A DNA stretch of 64,000 bases from assembly GCF_013745115.1 (NCBI RefSeq), contig NZ_CP051151.1, positions 1,550,001 through 1,614,000 on the forward strand, given 5' to 3'. The notes beneath the pieces are model-generated. The model had not been told where the DNA came from and ran no database searches. It saw nothing but the letters and a program-made list of their open reading frames with translations. This stretch comes from Hujiaoplasma nucleasis. Lineage in GTDB: Bacteria > Bacillota_I > Bacilli_A > Izemoplasmatales > Hujiaoplasmataceae. Position 1 is the first letter of the stretch; the number at the start of each line of letters is the position of its first letter. Below are positions 44,639 to 54,777 of the stretch, in pieces. The position numbers and the translations under genes were made by a program.

Positions 44639-45454
44639 TTGAAATATTTAAAAATGAATAATGACTTATCTATTCCTGTTTTAGGTACAGGAACAAATAC
44701 TTTTGGTAAAGAAAATAATATTTTCTCCGGTAAAATTACTTATGATACATTAGAACTTCTTTCTGCAATCAAACTTGGTTATAGATTAATAGATACAGCT
44801 ATTATGTATCGTAATGAAGCAGTCATTGGAAAAGCGGTTAAAGAATCTGGAATTGATAGAAGTGAGTTTTTCATTACTTCAAAAATACCGGCTGATAAAG
44901 AATATACTGATACTGATGAAAACGTAGAAAAGTATATATATAGATCTCTTAAAGAATTAGATATGAATTATATTGATTTATACTTAATTCATTTTCCTCT
45001 AGAATCAAATGAAGAAAATTTGCGTGTATGGCGTGTATTGGAGGAGTTTGTAAAAAAAGGATTAATTAAGTCAATAGGTGTATCAAATTTTAATGAAAAT
45101 CAATTAGCCTATTTAATAAAGCATTCTCATATCAAACCCGTTCTTAATCAATTTCAATCTTATCCAGGAAAGCACCAGCAATCATTGATTGATTTTTGTA
45201 AAGAAAATAACGTTATTCCTGAAGCATACCAATCATTGACTAAAATTGATGATAAAACTAAAGACATCTTAATTGAAATTGCTAAAGTATATAATAAAAC
45301 ATGGAGTCAGGTCGTCTTAAATTATCAAATCAATGAAGGTTTAGTTGTGATTCCCAAATCTCATAATAAAGACCATCAGTTTGAAAATATAGATGTTTTC
45401 AATTTCGAGTTAAGTGAAAAGGATATAGAAATCATTAAAAAAATAGGTTCCTAA
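44639..45454 (+). CDS. Aldo-keto reductase
   Basis: 271-residue NADPH-dependent TIM-barrel oxidoreductase. Catalytic residues are visible: Asp and Tyr in LIDTAIMYRNE, Lys in ITSKIP and His in LYLIHFP. The cofactor region is VIPKSHNKDH. The start is TTG at 44639 with AAAGG upstream; it restores the family N-terminus MKYLKMNNDLSIPVLGTGT. The physiological substrate is unknown. A terminator follows immediately. Confidence 0.9.
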   Translation: MKYLKMNNDLSIPVLGTGTNTFGKENNIFSGKITYDTLELLSAIKLGYRLIDTAIMYRNEAVIGKAVKESGIDRSEFFITSKIPADKEYTDTDENVEKYIYRSLKELDMNYIDLYLIHFPLESNEENLRVWRVLEEFVKKGLIKSIGVSNFNENQLAYLIKHSHIKPVLNQFQSYPGKHQQSLIDFCKENNVIPEAYQSLTKIDDKTKDILIEIAKVYNKTWSQVVLNYQINEGLVVIPKSHNKDHQFENIDVFNFELSEKDIEIIKKIGS

Positions 45455-45475
45455 TTTTTTAGGAACTTTTAATTT
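45447..45475 (+). terminator. Rho-independent terminator after the aldo-keto reductase gene
   Basis: GTTCCTAA (45447-45454) and TTAGGAAC (45459-45466) pair with a four-T loop, followed by TTTT. It overlaps the stop codon. Confidence 0.7.
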
Positions 45476-45567
45476 AAGTTTACATAATTAAATTTCGCAT
45501 GTAGTTCACCGGAATTTTCTTTAAGTTTGATTAATCATATGAAATAATATATGAGAAGGAGAGGCTA

Positions 45568-45906
45568 ATGATTACTTATAAAATTGATAAAGAAACATAT
45601 ACTTTAAATCATGAAGATGCCATCTACTTTTATTCTTATGACGATGATACCTTTTGTCGAATGTCTGATAAGACCGTTCAAGTAAATAATAGATTGTATG
45701 AAATAGAAGATGAACTTATGAATCATGGTTTTATAAGAATATCAAAGTGGAATGTTGTAAATTTTAATTTAATTCATAGTGCTTTTAGGATATTTAATTC
45801 TAGAATGTCAATTAAAATGATTAATGGCGATAAGCTTTATGTGAATCGTACCTACATTAAGAAGTTTATCCTTTATTTAAAAGAAAAGGGTGAAATCAAT
45901 GGTTAA
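45568..45906 (+). CDS. LytTR-domain DNA-binding protein
   Basis: 112 residues consisting essentially of one LytTR domain (DAIYFYSYDD, HGFIRISKWNVVNFN, VNRTYIKKFILYL), with no receiver domain. Stand-alone LytTR proteins often work with a co-encoded membrane inhibitor. Here a membrane protein gene overlaps the 3' end by eight bases. Direct targets are unknown. Confidence 0.82.
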   Translation: MITYKIDKETYTLNHEDAIYFYSYDDDTFCRMSDKTVQVNNRLYEIEDELMNHGFIRISKWNVVNFNLIHSAFRIFNSRMSIKMINGDKLYVNRTYIKKFILYLKEKGEING

Positions 45907-46636
45907 AATAATATTTTATATTTTCGTATCCATATTTATTGCTATAATTCTTGGTTTATTTTTTTTGATTCTTCAAAACCTATGGCTTAATTACCTAATA
46001 AAAAGAAAACAAAGAAGTAAAACCATAAGAGTATACAATAATTTTATCTTAAAGAACGTAATTATTCTTGTTCTAGTCTGCTTACTTACATTAACATTTA
46101 TTATCCATAGGAGTTTTATCTATACCACCTTATATATTCCTGGTTCATTTAACGGGGATTGTATAGACCTTGGGGATGATACTTACACTGATGAAAGTCA
46201 ATTAGAGTTTTTTAATTATATGGCTATTATAAAGGCTAATGATCAAGTAGATAACATTTTGTTTGATATTTTAGATGAAGGTGATTTCCCTATTCCTTAT
46301 GAAACAGATATTTATACCTACCAAGAAATTTATAGGAGTAGAGGAGAACATAAAGCTGAATATTTATACGATAAGAATTATTTAAGGTTCATGAATAAAT
46401 ACTTGAATGATAGTTGTGATCTTGTTCTTAATTTGCATAAAGAAAAAATTTATTTTATTCTTGGACGCTATGTAGAAGAAGAGATAGAATTTGATTCTTA
46501 TGAGAATAGTATATATATTTTTAAGGCAGTTGAACTGGATTCATATGATATTAGTAAACCTATAAATGAGCAAGATCAATCCATGATAGATTTATTAGAA
46601 ACTCTAGGATATTTCACTGATACTAAAGATGAGTAA
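45899..46636 (+). CDS. Membrane protein paired with the LytTR regulator
   Basis: 245 residues with TM segments at about 5-28 and 45-68 and a C-terminal soluble domain of about 175 residues, acidic and without known motifs. The ATG at 45899 has AAAAGGG eight bases upstream and is preferred over GTG 45890. Overlap with the LytTR gene suggests a regulator/anti-regulator pair; unproven. Confidence 0.65.
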   Translation: MVKIIFYIFVSIFIAIILGLFFLILQNLWLNYLIKRKQRSKTIRVYNNFILKNVIILVLVCLLTLTFIIHRSFIYTTLYIPGSFNGDCIDLGDDTYTDESQLEFFNYMAIIKANDQVDNILFDILDEGDFPIPYETDIYTYQEIYRSRGEHKAEYLYDKNYLRFMNKYLNDSCDLVLNLHKEKIYFILGRYVEEEIEFDSYENSIYIFKAVELDSYDISKPINEQDQSMIDLLETLGYFTDTKDE

Positions 46637-46653
46637 ATTTAAGTACCAAAAAT

Positions 46654-46684
46654 AAAGACCATTTGATTTATTGGTCTTTTTTTT
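46654..46684 (+). terminator. Rho-independent terminator after the LytTR pair
   Basis: AAAGACCA (46654-46661) and TGGTCTTT (46672-46679), followed by a T run. Confidence 0.82.
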
Positions 46685-46811
46685 GATAACTGATTTTAAT
46701 TAAAAAGAAAAAGAGTGATTGCTTGTTTTTACAGATAGAGATATAATCTATTTGTATGAGTATTAAGTATAAAGATATATATGTTATTTTTCAAGATAAT
46801 GGTGAGTTTAT

Positions 46812-48041
46812 ATGAACGATAAATTTAAATCGAATTTAAGGATTTTTATAATATTTGGTATATTATTTGAGTTAATGAATGTTTTTTATAACCCATATGC
46901 TATGAAGTTTCTAGAGAGAATCGGTGGGAATGAATTTCATTTTTCTTTAATTAATTCAACAAAGGGTATAATAATGATTTTTACAGCCTTGCCAGCTGCT
47001 TTTATTATGAATAAAATCATTGATAAGCAAAAAGCAACAGCTAATATTGTATTAGCTATGGCAATCATTATATTTTCTTTATTCTTTATTCCGTTATTAC
47101 CAAAAGATTATCAAGTTATGTCTTTTATAGTGATTATCACTTTATTAATGATTCCTATTGCTGTTTATAATATCTCCTACCAAAACATTATTGGTGAAGT
47201 TTTTCCAGTAAAAAGAGCCAGAGTTTTAGCAAAAAGAAGTATCTATACCATTATTTTTACGACCATCGCAACCATAAGTTCGGGTTTGGTATTTCGATAC
47301 TTTGCTCAGACAAACAGCGACTATATCTTAATCTATCGTATTTTTTACGCCATGGCTTTTATATATGGTGTCTTGGCTTTTTTAGTCTTTAAAAAATTAT
47401 ATTATAAACCTACAAAGATGACTGAACCACTTAAATTTAAGGGTAGCTTTAAAAAAGTGTTTAAAAACAAAGGCTTCACTAAATTCGCCTTAAGTTCTAC
47501 AATATTTCATTTTGGTTGGCAAATGGGATGGCCTCTTTTTTCTATTTACACTATAAAAACCTTAGGCGCAGATGAATTTTGGATATCTATTATTAGTGTA
47601 GGATCAGCCATGGTTATGCTTGTTGCTCATCGGATATGGCCTAGATTAATAGAAAAATATGGAAATGAGAAAATTGCCTATATTTGTACCTTTGGTATGG
47701 CGATAACTCCGCTGTTGTATGTGATTTCTAAAAGCCTCTTAGTTTTGGCTATTTTTTCTTCACTATCAGGTATATTTACAGCTGGAACAATAACTGTATT
47801 GTTTAGTGATATGTTAGAAGTTATACCAGAGAAAAATAGAATTATTTATGTAGGATATTATAATGTTTTAACAAACATTACTTTAGCAATATCGCCATTT
47901 GTAGGACATTATTTTTATGAAAGTAAAGGCATCATTTATGCTTTGATTGTCACCGCTATATTTAGACTTATTGGTGGTATGGCCTTTATGATTCGGGAAC
48001 GTTCCGAACATAGATATAAAATGAGAAAAGCAAGTTCATAA
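46812..48041 (+). CDS. Major facilitator superfamily transporter
   Basis: 409-residue membrane protein with about twelve TM helices. The central basic loop (KPTKMTEPLKFKGSFKKVFKNKG) divides two halves. Conserved MFS-type charged loops are weak, and the substrate is unknown. A ribosome site GGTGAG precedes the ATG. A GNAT gene follows after about 36 bases. Confidence 0.8.
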   Translation: MNDKFKSNLRIFIIFGILFELMNVFYNPYAMKFLERIGGNEFHFSLINSTKGIIMIFTALPAAFIMNKIIDKQKATANIVLAMAIIIFSLFFIPLLPKDYQVMSFIVIITLLMIPIAVYNISYQNIIGEVFPVKRARVLAKRSIYTIIFTTIATISSGLVFRYFAQTNSDYILIYRIFYAMAFIYGVLAFLVFKKLYYKPTKMTEPLKFKGSFKKVFKNKGFTKFALSSTIFHFGWQMGWPLFSIYTIKTLGADEFWISIISVGSAMVMLVAHRIWPRLIEKYGNEKIAYICTFGMAITPLLYVISKSLLVLAIFSSLSGIFTAGTITVLFSDMLEVIPEKNRIIYVGYYNVLTNITLAISPFVGHYFYESKGIIYALIVTAIFRLIGGMAFMIRERSEHRYKMRKASS

Positions 48042-48077
48042 AAAAGCATTATTTTGTTTTTAAAAAGGAGTCAATCT

Positions 48078-48581
48078 ATGAATGAGAATATTCGTTTACT
48101 AACAGAAGCAGATTATATTTTATATAAAACCATAAGATTGCAATTGTTAAAAGATCATCCATCTTTCTTTGGCTCTGATTATGAAGAGGAAAGTTCTTTT
48201 GGTGATAGTGTTTGGAAGAGTCGTTTGGCAAAAGATACAGTAGATACATATGGGCTATTTACTAGTAATCAACTGGTAGGTTTAGCTGTTGTTGTGAAGA
48301 ATCCAAGAAAAAAAATGAAACATATAGCAAACCTTAACAGTATGTACATTAAGTCTGAGTATCAAAATCAAGGCTTGGGCTCTAAATTAATCGATAGAAT
48401 CATTAAAGATTTAATTAATAAAGGTCTGCATCGCTTAAATTTATCGGTGGTAGAATCTAATCAATACGCTAAAAAACTTTACCTGTCAAAGGGGTTTATT
48501 CATTATGGAACTGAACCTGAATCAATATACCATCAAGGTAAATACCATAATTTATATCTAATGAGCTTATTATTAAGATAA
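48078..48581 (+). CDS. GNAT N-acetyltransferase
   Basis: 167 residues with the GNAT acetyl-CoA loop in MYIKSEYQNQGLGSKLIDRII and the final strand region ESNQYAKKLYLSKGFIHYG. The start at 48078 has AAAGGAG; in-frame codons upstream are excluded. The substrate is unknown. Its last codons form part of a terminator hairpin. Confidence 0.88.
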   Translation: MNENIRLLTEADYILYKTIRLQLLKDHPSFFGSDYEEESSFGDSVWKSRLAKDTVDTYGLFTSNQLVGLAVVVKNPRKKMKHIANLNSMYIKSEYQNQGLGSKLIDRIIKDLINKGLHRLNLSVVESNQYAKKLYLSKGFIHYGTEPESIYHQGKYHNLYLMSLLLR

Positions 48582-48592
48582 GCTCATTTTTT
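48561..48592 (+). terminator. Rho-independent terminator overlapping the GNAT 3' end
   Basis: ATGAGCTTA (48561-48569) and TAAGCTCAT (48579-48587), then six T. Confidence 0.8.
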
Positions 48593-48707
48593 GTTTATCA
48601 GTTAATAGTATAGTAAATATTGAAAAAAACCTTAAGTTCTTTTATCATATCAAATAATATGGTATTATGAAGGTAATTTTATACGATTTTAGTGAAAGGA
48701 TGTTGAG

Positions 48708-50027
48708 ATGTATTATTTTATTTTATTATTACCACTGCCTTTAATGATTTTAATTGGTTATTATCTAAATAGAAGAAAACTATATAAGAGAAGTGGAAAT
48801 TTTTATTTAGTCACATTTTTAGAGGGTTTAGGTTCATATTTAGTAATTGTAGCATTATTGTTAGAAGGATTTATAGTAAACCCTGTTTTAAAAGTAGTTA
48901 TATTGCTTGTGGGGTTGTTTCTTATAGCTTATTCTATGAATAATATTAATGAAAATAATCCTGAGTGGGAACTTCAACTTGAAACAATGAAGAATTCTAT
49001 AGTTATATTTTCTTCGACAGTTTTATTGTTTTTTATAACGCTTACTATATTTAGGTTTCAAGCTTTTTATTTGCAAGTTCTATTTTCATTACTCATCGTA
49101 GTTATTTTTAATATCATAAGTATCTATTTAAAACGATGGGTTGAAAAAACATGGGATAAATTATCATATAACTTATCTATGTTCGTAAGTTTTACTTCTT
49201 GGTATCTTTATGCAGCAATTGTATTAATATTTATGCTAATTATTGTCTTTAACTTTCCTAGAGTTGCAGTTAACCAATCTTTAAATCTTGGCAATAGTAA
49301 CGCTTATTTTGGTGTGATTGATGGATCTACTGATTTGGTTAATCGATATGAAAGTGAATTATTGATTGATTTGGATGTAGAGATGAGAATGGATAATGGT
49401 GCTTATATTAATAGAAAAGATGAATATGTATTTATTTTCATCCGTGATGAACTGCTTGTTTATGATTTAAAAAAGGATGAACTTACTTATTCAGGTGCAT
49501 ATCAATCAAATATTAACGGAATGGAAATAGATTCAATCAATCAAGAAGTTAATGAGATTAAATATCAAACATATTGTGGAGAAGATGATCTCCAATGTTT
49601 AGAATACATTTATCCTTTTGAGTATGGGGATGTAGAATATAAATATAAAAATCAAATACTGAAGATAGAAAATTTAAGTTATAATCATTCAGACACAGCT
49701 ATTTTTACTGATGATATTATACATTTATTTTCACATGAAGAAATAGATTCAAGAGTTGATTTATCTAAAGATAGACCATTTATTGGTTTTAATGACAGCA
49801 ATGCTTTAGTATCAGATATTGATTTTTATGATGGAGGTATTAGCTATTTACAATTAGAAATAGATGAAGAGTTATTAAATATAAAGGTGTATGATGTGTT
49901 GGAGAGAAAAGTAGACCTTGTATTACCATTTTACAGTCACTATCGATTTGGTATCTTGGTATTTGTTTTTATTATGGCTTTTATACCCATAAGTAATTTT
50001 GATCGATATAGACATGAATTTCATTAA
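48708..50027 (+). CDS. Multi-pass membrane protein of unknown function
   Basis: 439 residues. About six TM segments lie in the first 185 residues, an acidic extracytoplasmic domain of roughly 210 residues follows (with the Cys-containing CGEDDLQCLEY), and one TM is at the C-terminus. The family is not recognised. It is a single gene with a GAAAGGA ribosome site, followed by the M13 peptidase gene 58 bases downstream. Confidence 0.65.
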   Translation: MYYFILLLPLPLMILIGYYLNRRKLYKRSGNFYLVTFLEGLGSYLVIVALLLEGFIVNPVLKVVILLVGLFLIAYSMNNINENNPEWELQLETMKNSIVIFSSTVLLFFITLTIFRFQAFYLQVLFSLLIVVIFNIISIYLKRWVEKTWDKLSYNLSMFVSFTSWYLYAAIVLIFMLIIVFNFPRVAVNQSLNLGNSNAYFGVIDGSTDLVNRYESELLIDLDVEMRMDNGAYINRKDEYVFIFIRDELLVYDLKKDELTYSGAYQSNINGMEIDSINQEVNEIKYQTYCGEDDLQCLEYIYPFEYGDVEYKYKNQILKIENLSYNHSDTAIFTDDIIHLFSHEEIDSRVDLSKDRPFIGFNDSNALVSDIDFYDGGISYLQLEIDEELLNIKVYDVLERKVDLVLPFYSHYRFGILVFVFIMAFIPISNFDRYRHEFH

Positions 50028-50084
50028 ATTAATATATAATAGACTTATAGAATCTTATAATATTTTAAAGAAGAGGATGGTAAG

Positions 50085-51986
50085 ATGAAAAAAGATCAAA
50101 TCAAAAACAATTATTATGAAGCGGTTAATGGTGAATGGCTTGAAAAAGCGGTAATACCTGGAGACCAACCGTCAGTTTCAGCTTTCCTAGAGTTACATTT
50201 AGGTATTGAAAAAACCTTAATGGATTTAACTTCTCGATGGGAGAAAGAAAAAAGCTCTTTAAGTAAAAATCTTCAAAAGTACATTGATTTATATCAAATG
50301 ACAAAGGACTTTGAAAAAAGAAATCAACTAGGCACTAAACCTTTTGATATCGTTTCAAAAAAGATTGAAAAACTTAACAATTTAAAAGATTTAAAAGATG
50401 TTTTTAAAGAACTTACTTTAGAAGATCTTGAGTTACCTTTTGGTTTTATGGTCATGCAAGACTTCATGAACAGCAATAACCAAATACTATATTTTGGTGC
50501 AGCTGATTTATTCTTGCCGGACACATCTTATTACAAAGATGAAAAACAAAAAGCTCAATTAATTTCTTTATTTACCATGACAAGCAAGCAATTATTAGCC
50601 TTATATGGATACAAAGAAGAAACTATTGATAAATTAATTAAAGATGCTTTAGCATTTGATGAACTATTAGTTCCTGTGACAAAGTCATCTGTTGAAAAAG
50701 CAGATTATGTTAAAATGTACAACCCTTTAAGCAAAAAAGAAGTACAAGAATTAACAAATAATTTTGACTTAATGGCTATGGCTGAAGCTTTGGTTAATGA
50801 GGATGTTGATCAACTTATCATTACTAATTTGGACTTTATCAAAGCCTTTGATGACATCATCACTGATGATAACTTTTCTATCATCAAAGCTTGGATGATC
50901 TTATCTAATGCAATTAAGTTTGCTAGTGATTTGACAGATGAAATAAGAATTGCTGGAGGAGCTTTTAGGCGTGCTTTATCAGGTGTAAAAGAAGCCCAAA
51001 GTCAAGAAAAATATGCTTTTTATCAAGCCTATAATCGTTTTGGTCAAGTGGTAGGTTTACATTATGGAGAAACATATTTTGGTCCTATTGCAAAAAAAGA
51101 TGTTGAGGTGATGGTTCATGAAATGATAGATGTTTACCAAGAAAGAATCAAAAACAATACTTGGTTAAATGAAGAAACAAAAGAAAAAGCTGTTAAGAAA
51201 CTTTCTACACTTAATGTGCATGTAGGATATCCTGATGAACTTCCTCCTTATTTTGATCAGTTTAAAATTAAAGGTTATGACAATGGTTCAGATTTAATCC
51301 AAGAAAGATTAGCCATGACCAAAATCATTAATGTTTATAATTTTAAACAATATAATAAAGAACCAAATAGAAATTTATGGGGTATGCCAGCTTCTATGGT
51401 TAACGCTTATTACAGCCCAACCAATAACCAAATCGTCTTTCCTGCAGCTATTTTACAAGAACCATATTATAGTTTAAAACAAAGCAAGTCAGAAAATTAT
51501 GGTGGTATTGGAGCTGTTATGGCTCATGAGATATCTCATGCTTTTGATAATAATGGGGCGAAATTTGATGAAACAGGATCACTTAATAATTGGTGGACTG
51601 AAGCTGATCTAAAAGCTTTTAACAAAAAATCAAAAGACATGATTGATTTATTTGAAGGTGTAGAAACAGGTTATGGCCAGTGTAATGGGGAATTAACTGT
51701 GTCAGAAAATATAGCAGATAGTGGTGGATTAAGATGTGCGCTTGAAGCGAGTAAAAATAGTGGCCATCATAATTTTGAAGAATTCTTCCAAAACTGGGCG
51801 CGTGTATGGCGTAACAAGTCATCTATTGAATATTCACAATTGTTATTAAAAGTAGATGTTCATGGTCCTTCTATTTTAAGAGCTAATATGCAATTGAGTA
51901 ATCTTCCTGAATTCCAAGAATTTTATGAAATTAGTGACAAAGACAATATGTATTTACCAAAAGAAAAAATGGTAAGTATTTGGTAA
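50085..51986 (+). CDS. pepO: M13-family zinc endopeptidase (PepO)
   Basis: 633-residue neprilysin-type metallopeptidase without signal peptide, probably cytoplasmic oligopeptidase. Zinc site: HEISH (His481, His485) and Glu541 in SENIADSGG. The substrate-binding NAYYSPTNNQIVFPAAIL is intact, as is the C-terminal LPEF. Length fits PepO of lactic acid bacteria. Ends before a strong terminator. Confidence 0.95.
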   Translation: MKKDQIKNNYYEAVNGEWLEKAVIPGDQPSVSAFLELHLGIEKTLMDLTSRWEKEKSSLSKNLQKYIDLYQMTKDFEKRNQLGTKPFDIVSKKIEKLNNLKDLKDVFKELTLEDLELPFGFMVMQDFMNSNNQILYFGAADLFLPDTSYYKDEKQKAQLISLFTMTSKQLLALYGYKEETIDKLIKDALAFDELLVPVTKSSVEKADYVKMYNPLSKKEVQELTNNFDLMAMAEALVNEDVDQLIITNLDFIKAFDDIITDDNFSIIKAWMILSNAIKFASDLTDEIRIAGGAFRRALSGVKEAQSQEKYAFYQAYNRFGQVVGLHYGETYFGPIAKKDVEVMVHEMIDVYQERIKNNTWLNEETKEKAVKKLSTLNVHVGYPDELPPYFDQFKIKGYDNGSDLIQERLAMTKIINVYNFKQYNKEPNRNLWGMPASMVNAYYSPTNNQIVFPAAILQEPYYSLKQSKSENYGGIGAVMAHEISHAFDNNGAKFDETGSLNNWWTEADLKAFNKKSKDMIDLFEGVETGYGQCNGELTVSENIADSGGLRCALEASKNSGHHNFEEFFQNWARVWRNKSSIEYSQLLLKVDVHGPSILRANMQLSNLPEFQEFYEISDKDNMYLPKEKMVSIW

Positions 51987-52002
51987 TAAAAATTTAATAT
52001 TT

Positions 52003-52036
52003 AGCACATTATCTTTTGGGATAATGTGTTTTTTTT
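52003..52036 (+). terminator. Rho-independent terminator after pepO
   Basis: CACATTATC (52005-52013) and GATAATGTG (52020-52028) form a perfect stem, followed by eight or more T. Confidence 0.9.
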
Positions 52037-52240
52037 GACTAAAACAGTCTAATAATGATGGTGATTTAACAATGCAAACACCTTTTTAGTTACTATAATA
52101 AGTAATTAAGAATTTTACAGTTTATGATATTATTTTTATTTTACTTAGTCAAAATATGTATTAATAATATAAATTTGGTATACGTCTTTATTTTAGTTTT
52201 GATAACATTATGATATAATGCTATAAAAGGTTGTGATGTG

Positions 52241-53377
52241 ATGCAAATCAAGGATTCTTTTTTCAAACTTATACTGATGGTGTTTTATCACAGTAAGTTT
52301 AAGTTTCAGGTTAATTATGGGGATTTTAATCCAAAAAGGACAGATCCCTATTTTTTAATAGGAAATCATGCTTCATTGCATGATGGACTTTATACGGCTA
52401 CTTTTTTAAAGAGGTATCCTTATCCAGTGATTAATGCTTTTATGTTTATCCATAAATCTATGAAATTTGTGTTAAAGAGATTGATATATTCTATTCCCAA
52501 AAGAAAAGGACAAAGTGATATTTCAACCATTATGGAAATGATGAAAGTAGTGAAAAAAGGTCGAGGTATTATGTTGTTTCCAGAAGGCAACTCATCTTAT
52601 TTTGGGAAGGAAAGTCAAATTCCTTATGCTACCGTTAAGCTTTTTAAAAAATTTAAGATAGATGTTGTTATTTGTAAAACCAATGGAGCTTATCTATCAG
52701 CTCCAAGATGGGGTGATAAGTCTACCCATAAAGGATTGATGCAACTTAATTTCAAAGTTTTGTTTAAAGCAGAGGAACTTGAAAACTACTCATTAGATGA
52801 AATGTATGATATCTTAACAAAAGAAATGGCTTTTAATGACTTTGATTGGAATAAACAAAGAAAATATTTATACAAACCAAAGTATAGAGCCTTAGGTTTA
52901 GAAAACTATATTTACGTATGTCCTAAATGTTTATCCCATCAAACAATCTCTACGAATAAAAATGATATACAATGTAATCGTTGTGGTAAAATCGCTCACT
53001 TTAACCAATATTCACTAATCGAAGGTCTTGATTTTGATAATCTTGTTGATTGGGATTTGTTACAGAAGAGGCAGTTACCTAACATTCTTAAAGAAGAAGT
53101 TCATAGTCAGGGTCTGATGTATTTAGTTGACACTATGAAATATAAATCTTACAAATTAGGTCATGTTAAGACAAAAATTGATAAGGGTTCTTTGTTCGCT
53201 AAGACAGATAAAGAAACATATCATTTTAATATACTAGATATAAGCGGACTTACCTTAACGAAAAAAAATGAAGTATCTTTTGATTATGACCAAAAGACCT
53301 ATTTGTTTGTATTAAAAGATCCAATGTTATATGTGGATCTCATTCATTACATAAAGGAGAATAAGGGAAATGGATAA
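52241..53377 (+). CDS. PlsC-like acyltransferase with inserted zinc ribbon
   Basis: About 378 residues. The N-terminal lysophospholipid acyltransferase domain has the HX4D motif in GNHASLHDG and the glycerol-phosphate motif FPEGNSS. After it, a four-Cys zinc ribbon (Cys227, Cys230, Cys245, Cys248) leads to a C-terminal beta-rich domain of about 120 residues. The acyl chemistry is family knowledge; the reason for the zinc ribbon is unknown. The gene overlaps the transporter gene by eight bases. TATAAT at 52214-52219 may be its -10. Confidence 0.8.
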   Translation: MQIKDSFFKLILMVFYHSKFKFQVNYGDFNPKRTDPYFLIGNHASLHDGLYTATFLKRYPYPVINAFMFIHKSMKFVLKRLIYSIPKRKGQSDISTIMEMMKVVKKGRGIMLFPEGNSSYFGKESQIPYATVKLFKKFKIDVVICKTNGAYLSAPRWGDKSTHKGLMQLNFKVLFKAEELENYSLDEMYDILTKEMAFNDFDWNKQRKYLYKPKYRALGLENYIYVCPKCLSHQTISTNKNDIQCNRCGKIAHFNQYSLIEGLDFDNLVDWDLLQKRQLPNILKEEVHSQGLMYLVDTMKYKSYKLGHVKTKIDKGSLFAKTDKETYHFNILDISGLTLTKKNEVSFDYDQKTYLFVLKDPMLYVDLIHYIKENKGNG

Positions 53378-54725
53378 TTGGGGAATTATTATATATTTTA
53401 TTTTGATTGGGACTTTATTATTTGTAGGAAAATTATTAAAAAGGTATGTACCAATTTTAAATCGAATTGTATTACCGACTGCTTTGTTGGGTGGAGTCAT
53501 TGGGCTATTATTCTCTAGCGTGTTTATACCAGGATCTTATGTGATCGATGTTGATGTTATGACATCCATTGTCTATCATGCCTTAGCCTTAGGTTTTATC
53601 TCGCTAACTTTAAAAAGAACAAAAACAGACAATAAGAAGAAAGTCTGGTCTACAGGTATGCTAATAACATCTACTTATGCATTACAAGGTTTTATAGGTA
53701 TCTTATTGGTTCTATTATTCTTTAGTGATAAGTTTGTTGGTGCAGGTATGCTATTACCACTTGGTTTTGGTCAAGGACCGGGATTAGCCACAAGTTTTGG
53801 TAGAATGTGGTCTGATATGTTAAATGGTTATGGTGTTGCTTTAGGAGCTTCTTATGCTTTTCTTGGTTTTGTTTTTGGGGGTACCATTGGCGTCTTGGCA
53901 ATCAATATTTTATCGCGAAAAAAAGGTATCGAAAAAACTAAACGATACTGGGATGATTCAGTTCAAAAGACAAATATTCAAATCGACACCGTTAAAGAAA
54001 TTTCAGTCCTAGATGGTTTAACAGTTCAAGTTGTTGTAATTTTAGTTATTTATGGATTTGTGTGGTTGACATTATTCTTATTAGAAGGCATTTTATTAAA
54101 CTTAGGAAATATAGGCGAAACGATTTTTAATCTACTATCAGGCTTTAATTTCATTTTAGGTATAGCTTATGCCTTAATCTATAAACTGATTGTAAGAGCG
54201 ATTGAAAAAAGAGGTAAGAATCTAAACTTTGTGACGAATGACTATATATTATCTAATATCTCTTCACTAAGCTTTAATTTCATGATTACTGGTGCTGTTT
54301 TAACAATAACCATTGATTTCTTAACTGAATTTGGTTGGCTATTGATTTTAGTTACAGCAGTAGGCGGTTTTGCGACATTATTTTATATACGATATCTCAC
54401 ACAAAAAATATATCATCAATATAAAGATGAGTATTTTGTAGGTATTTTTGGCATGTTAACTGGTGTAGCCTCAACAGGTATAGCCTTGCTCAAGGGTTTA
54501 GATAGGAATCTTGAATCTCCAGTTGCCGAAGAGTTAGTTCTTGGTTCTGGAACAGCAATTACTATGGCACTTCCGCTCTTTGGATTTTTGATGTTACCAT
54601 CACTTGGATATGGTCAATCCTATGAAAGTCTTTTTGAACTTATTGCCTTGATAGGTTGTTTTACATATTTTGTAGCGATGTTCATCATTCTTATGGTAAG
54701 AAGCAAAAAAGGAAAAACAGAGTAG
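53370..54725 (+). CDS. GltS-family sodium/glutamate symporter-like protein
   Basis: 451-residue membrane carrier with about ten to twelve TM segments. The re-entrant motif region LLPLGFGQGPGLATSFG and the C-terminal GMLTGVASTGIALLKG match GltS-type transporters, though a longer form than E. coli GltS. Probably Na+-coupled uptake of glutamate or another acid. Translational coupling with the acyltransferase gene is unexpected. Confidence 0.75.
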   Translation: MDNWGIIIYFILIGTLLFVGKLLKRYVPILNRIVLPTALLGGVIGLLFSSVFIPGSYVIDVDVMTSIVYHALALGFISLTLKRTKTDNKKKVWSTGMLITSTYALQGFIGILLVLLFFSDKFVGAGMLLPLGFGQGPGLATSFGRMWSDMLNGYGVALGASYAFLGFVFGGTIGVLAINILSRKKGIEKTKRYWDDSVQKTNIQIDTVKEISVLDGLTVQVVVILVIYGFVWLTLFLLEGILLNLGNIGETIFNLLSGFNFILGIAYALIYKLIVRAIEKRGKNLNFVTNDYILSNISSLSFNFMITGAVLTITIDFLTEFGWLLILVTAVGGFATLFYIRYLTQKIYHQYKDEYFVGIFGMLTGVASTGIALLKGLDRNLESPVAEELVLGSGTAITMALPLFGFLMLPSLGYGQSYESLFELIALIGCFTYFVAMFIILMVRSKKGKTE

Positions 54726-54730
54726 ACAAA

Positions 54731-54773
54731 AAAATGTCTAGATTATTTTGAAAAGAAATAGTCTAGACATTTT
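54731..54773. terminator. Bidirectional terminator between gltS-like and GGDEF genes
   Basis: AAAATGTCTAGA (54731-54742) and TCTAGACATTTT (54762-54773) form a perfect 12-base stem, with A-rich and T-rich flanks serving both strands. Confidence 0.88.
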
Positions 54774-54777
54774 ATTT

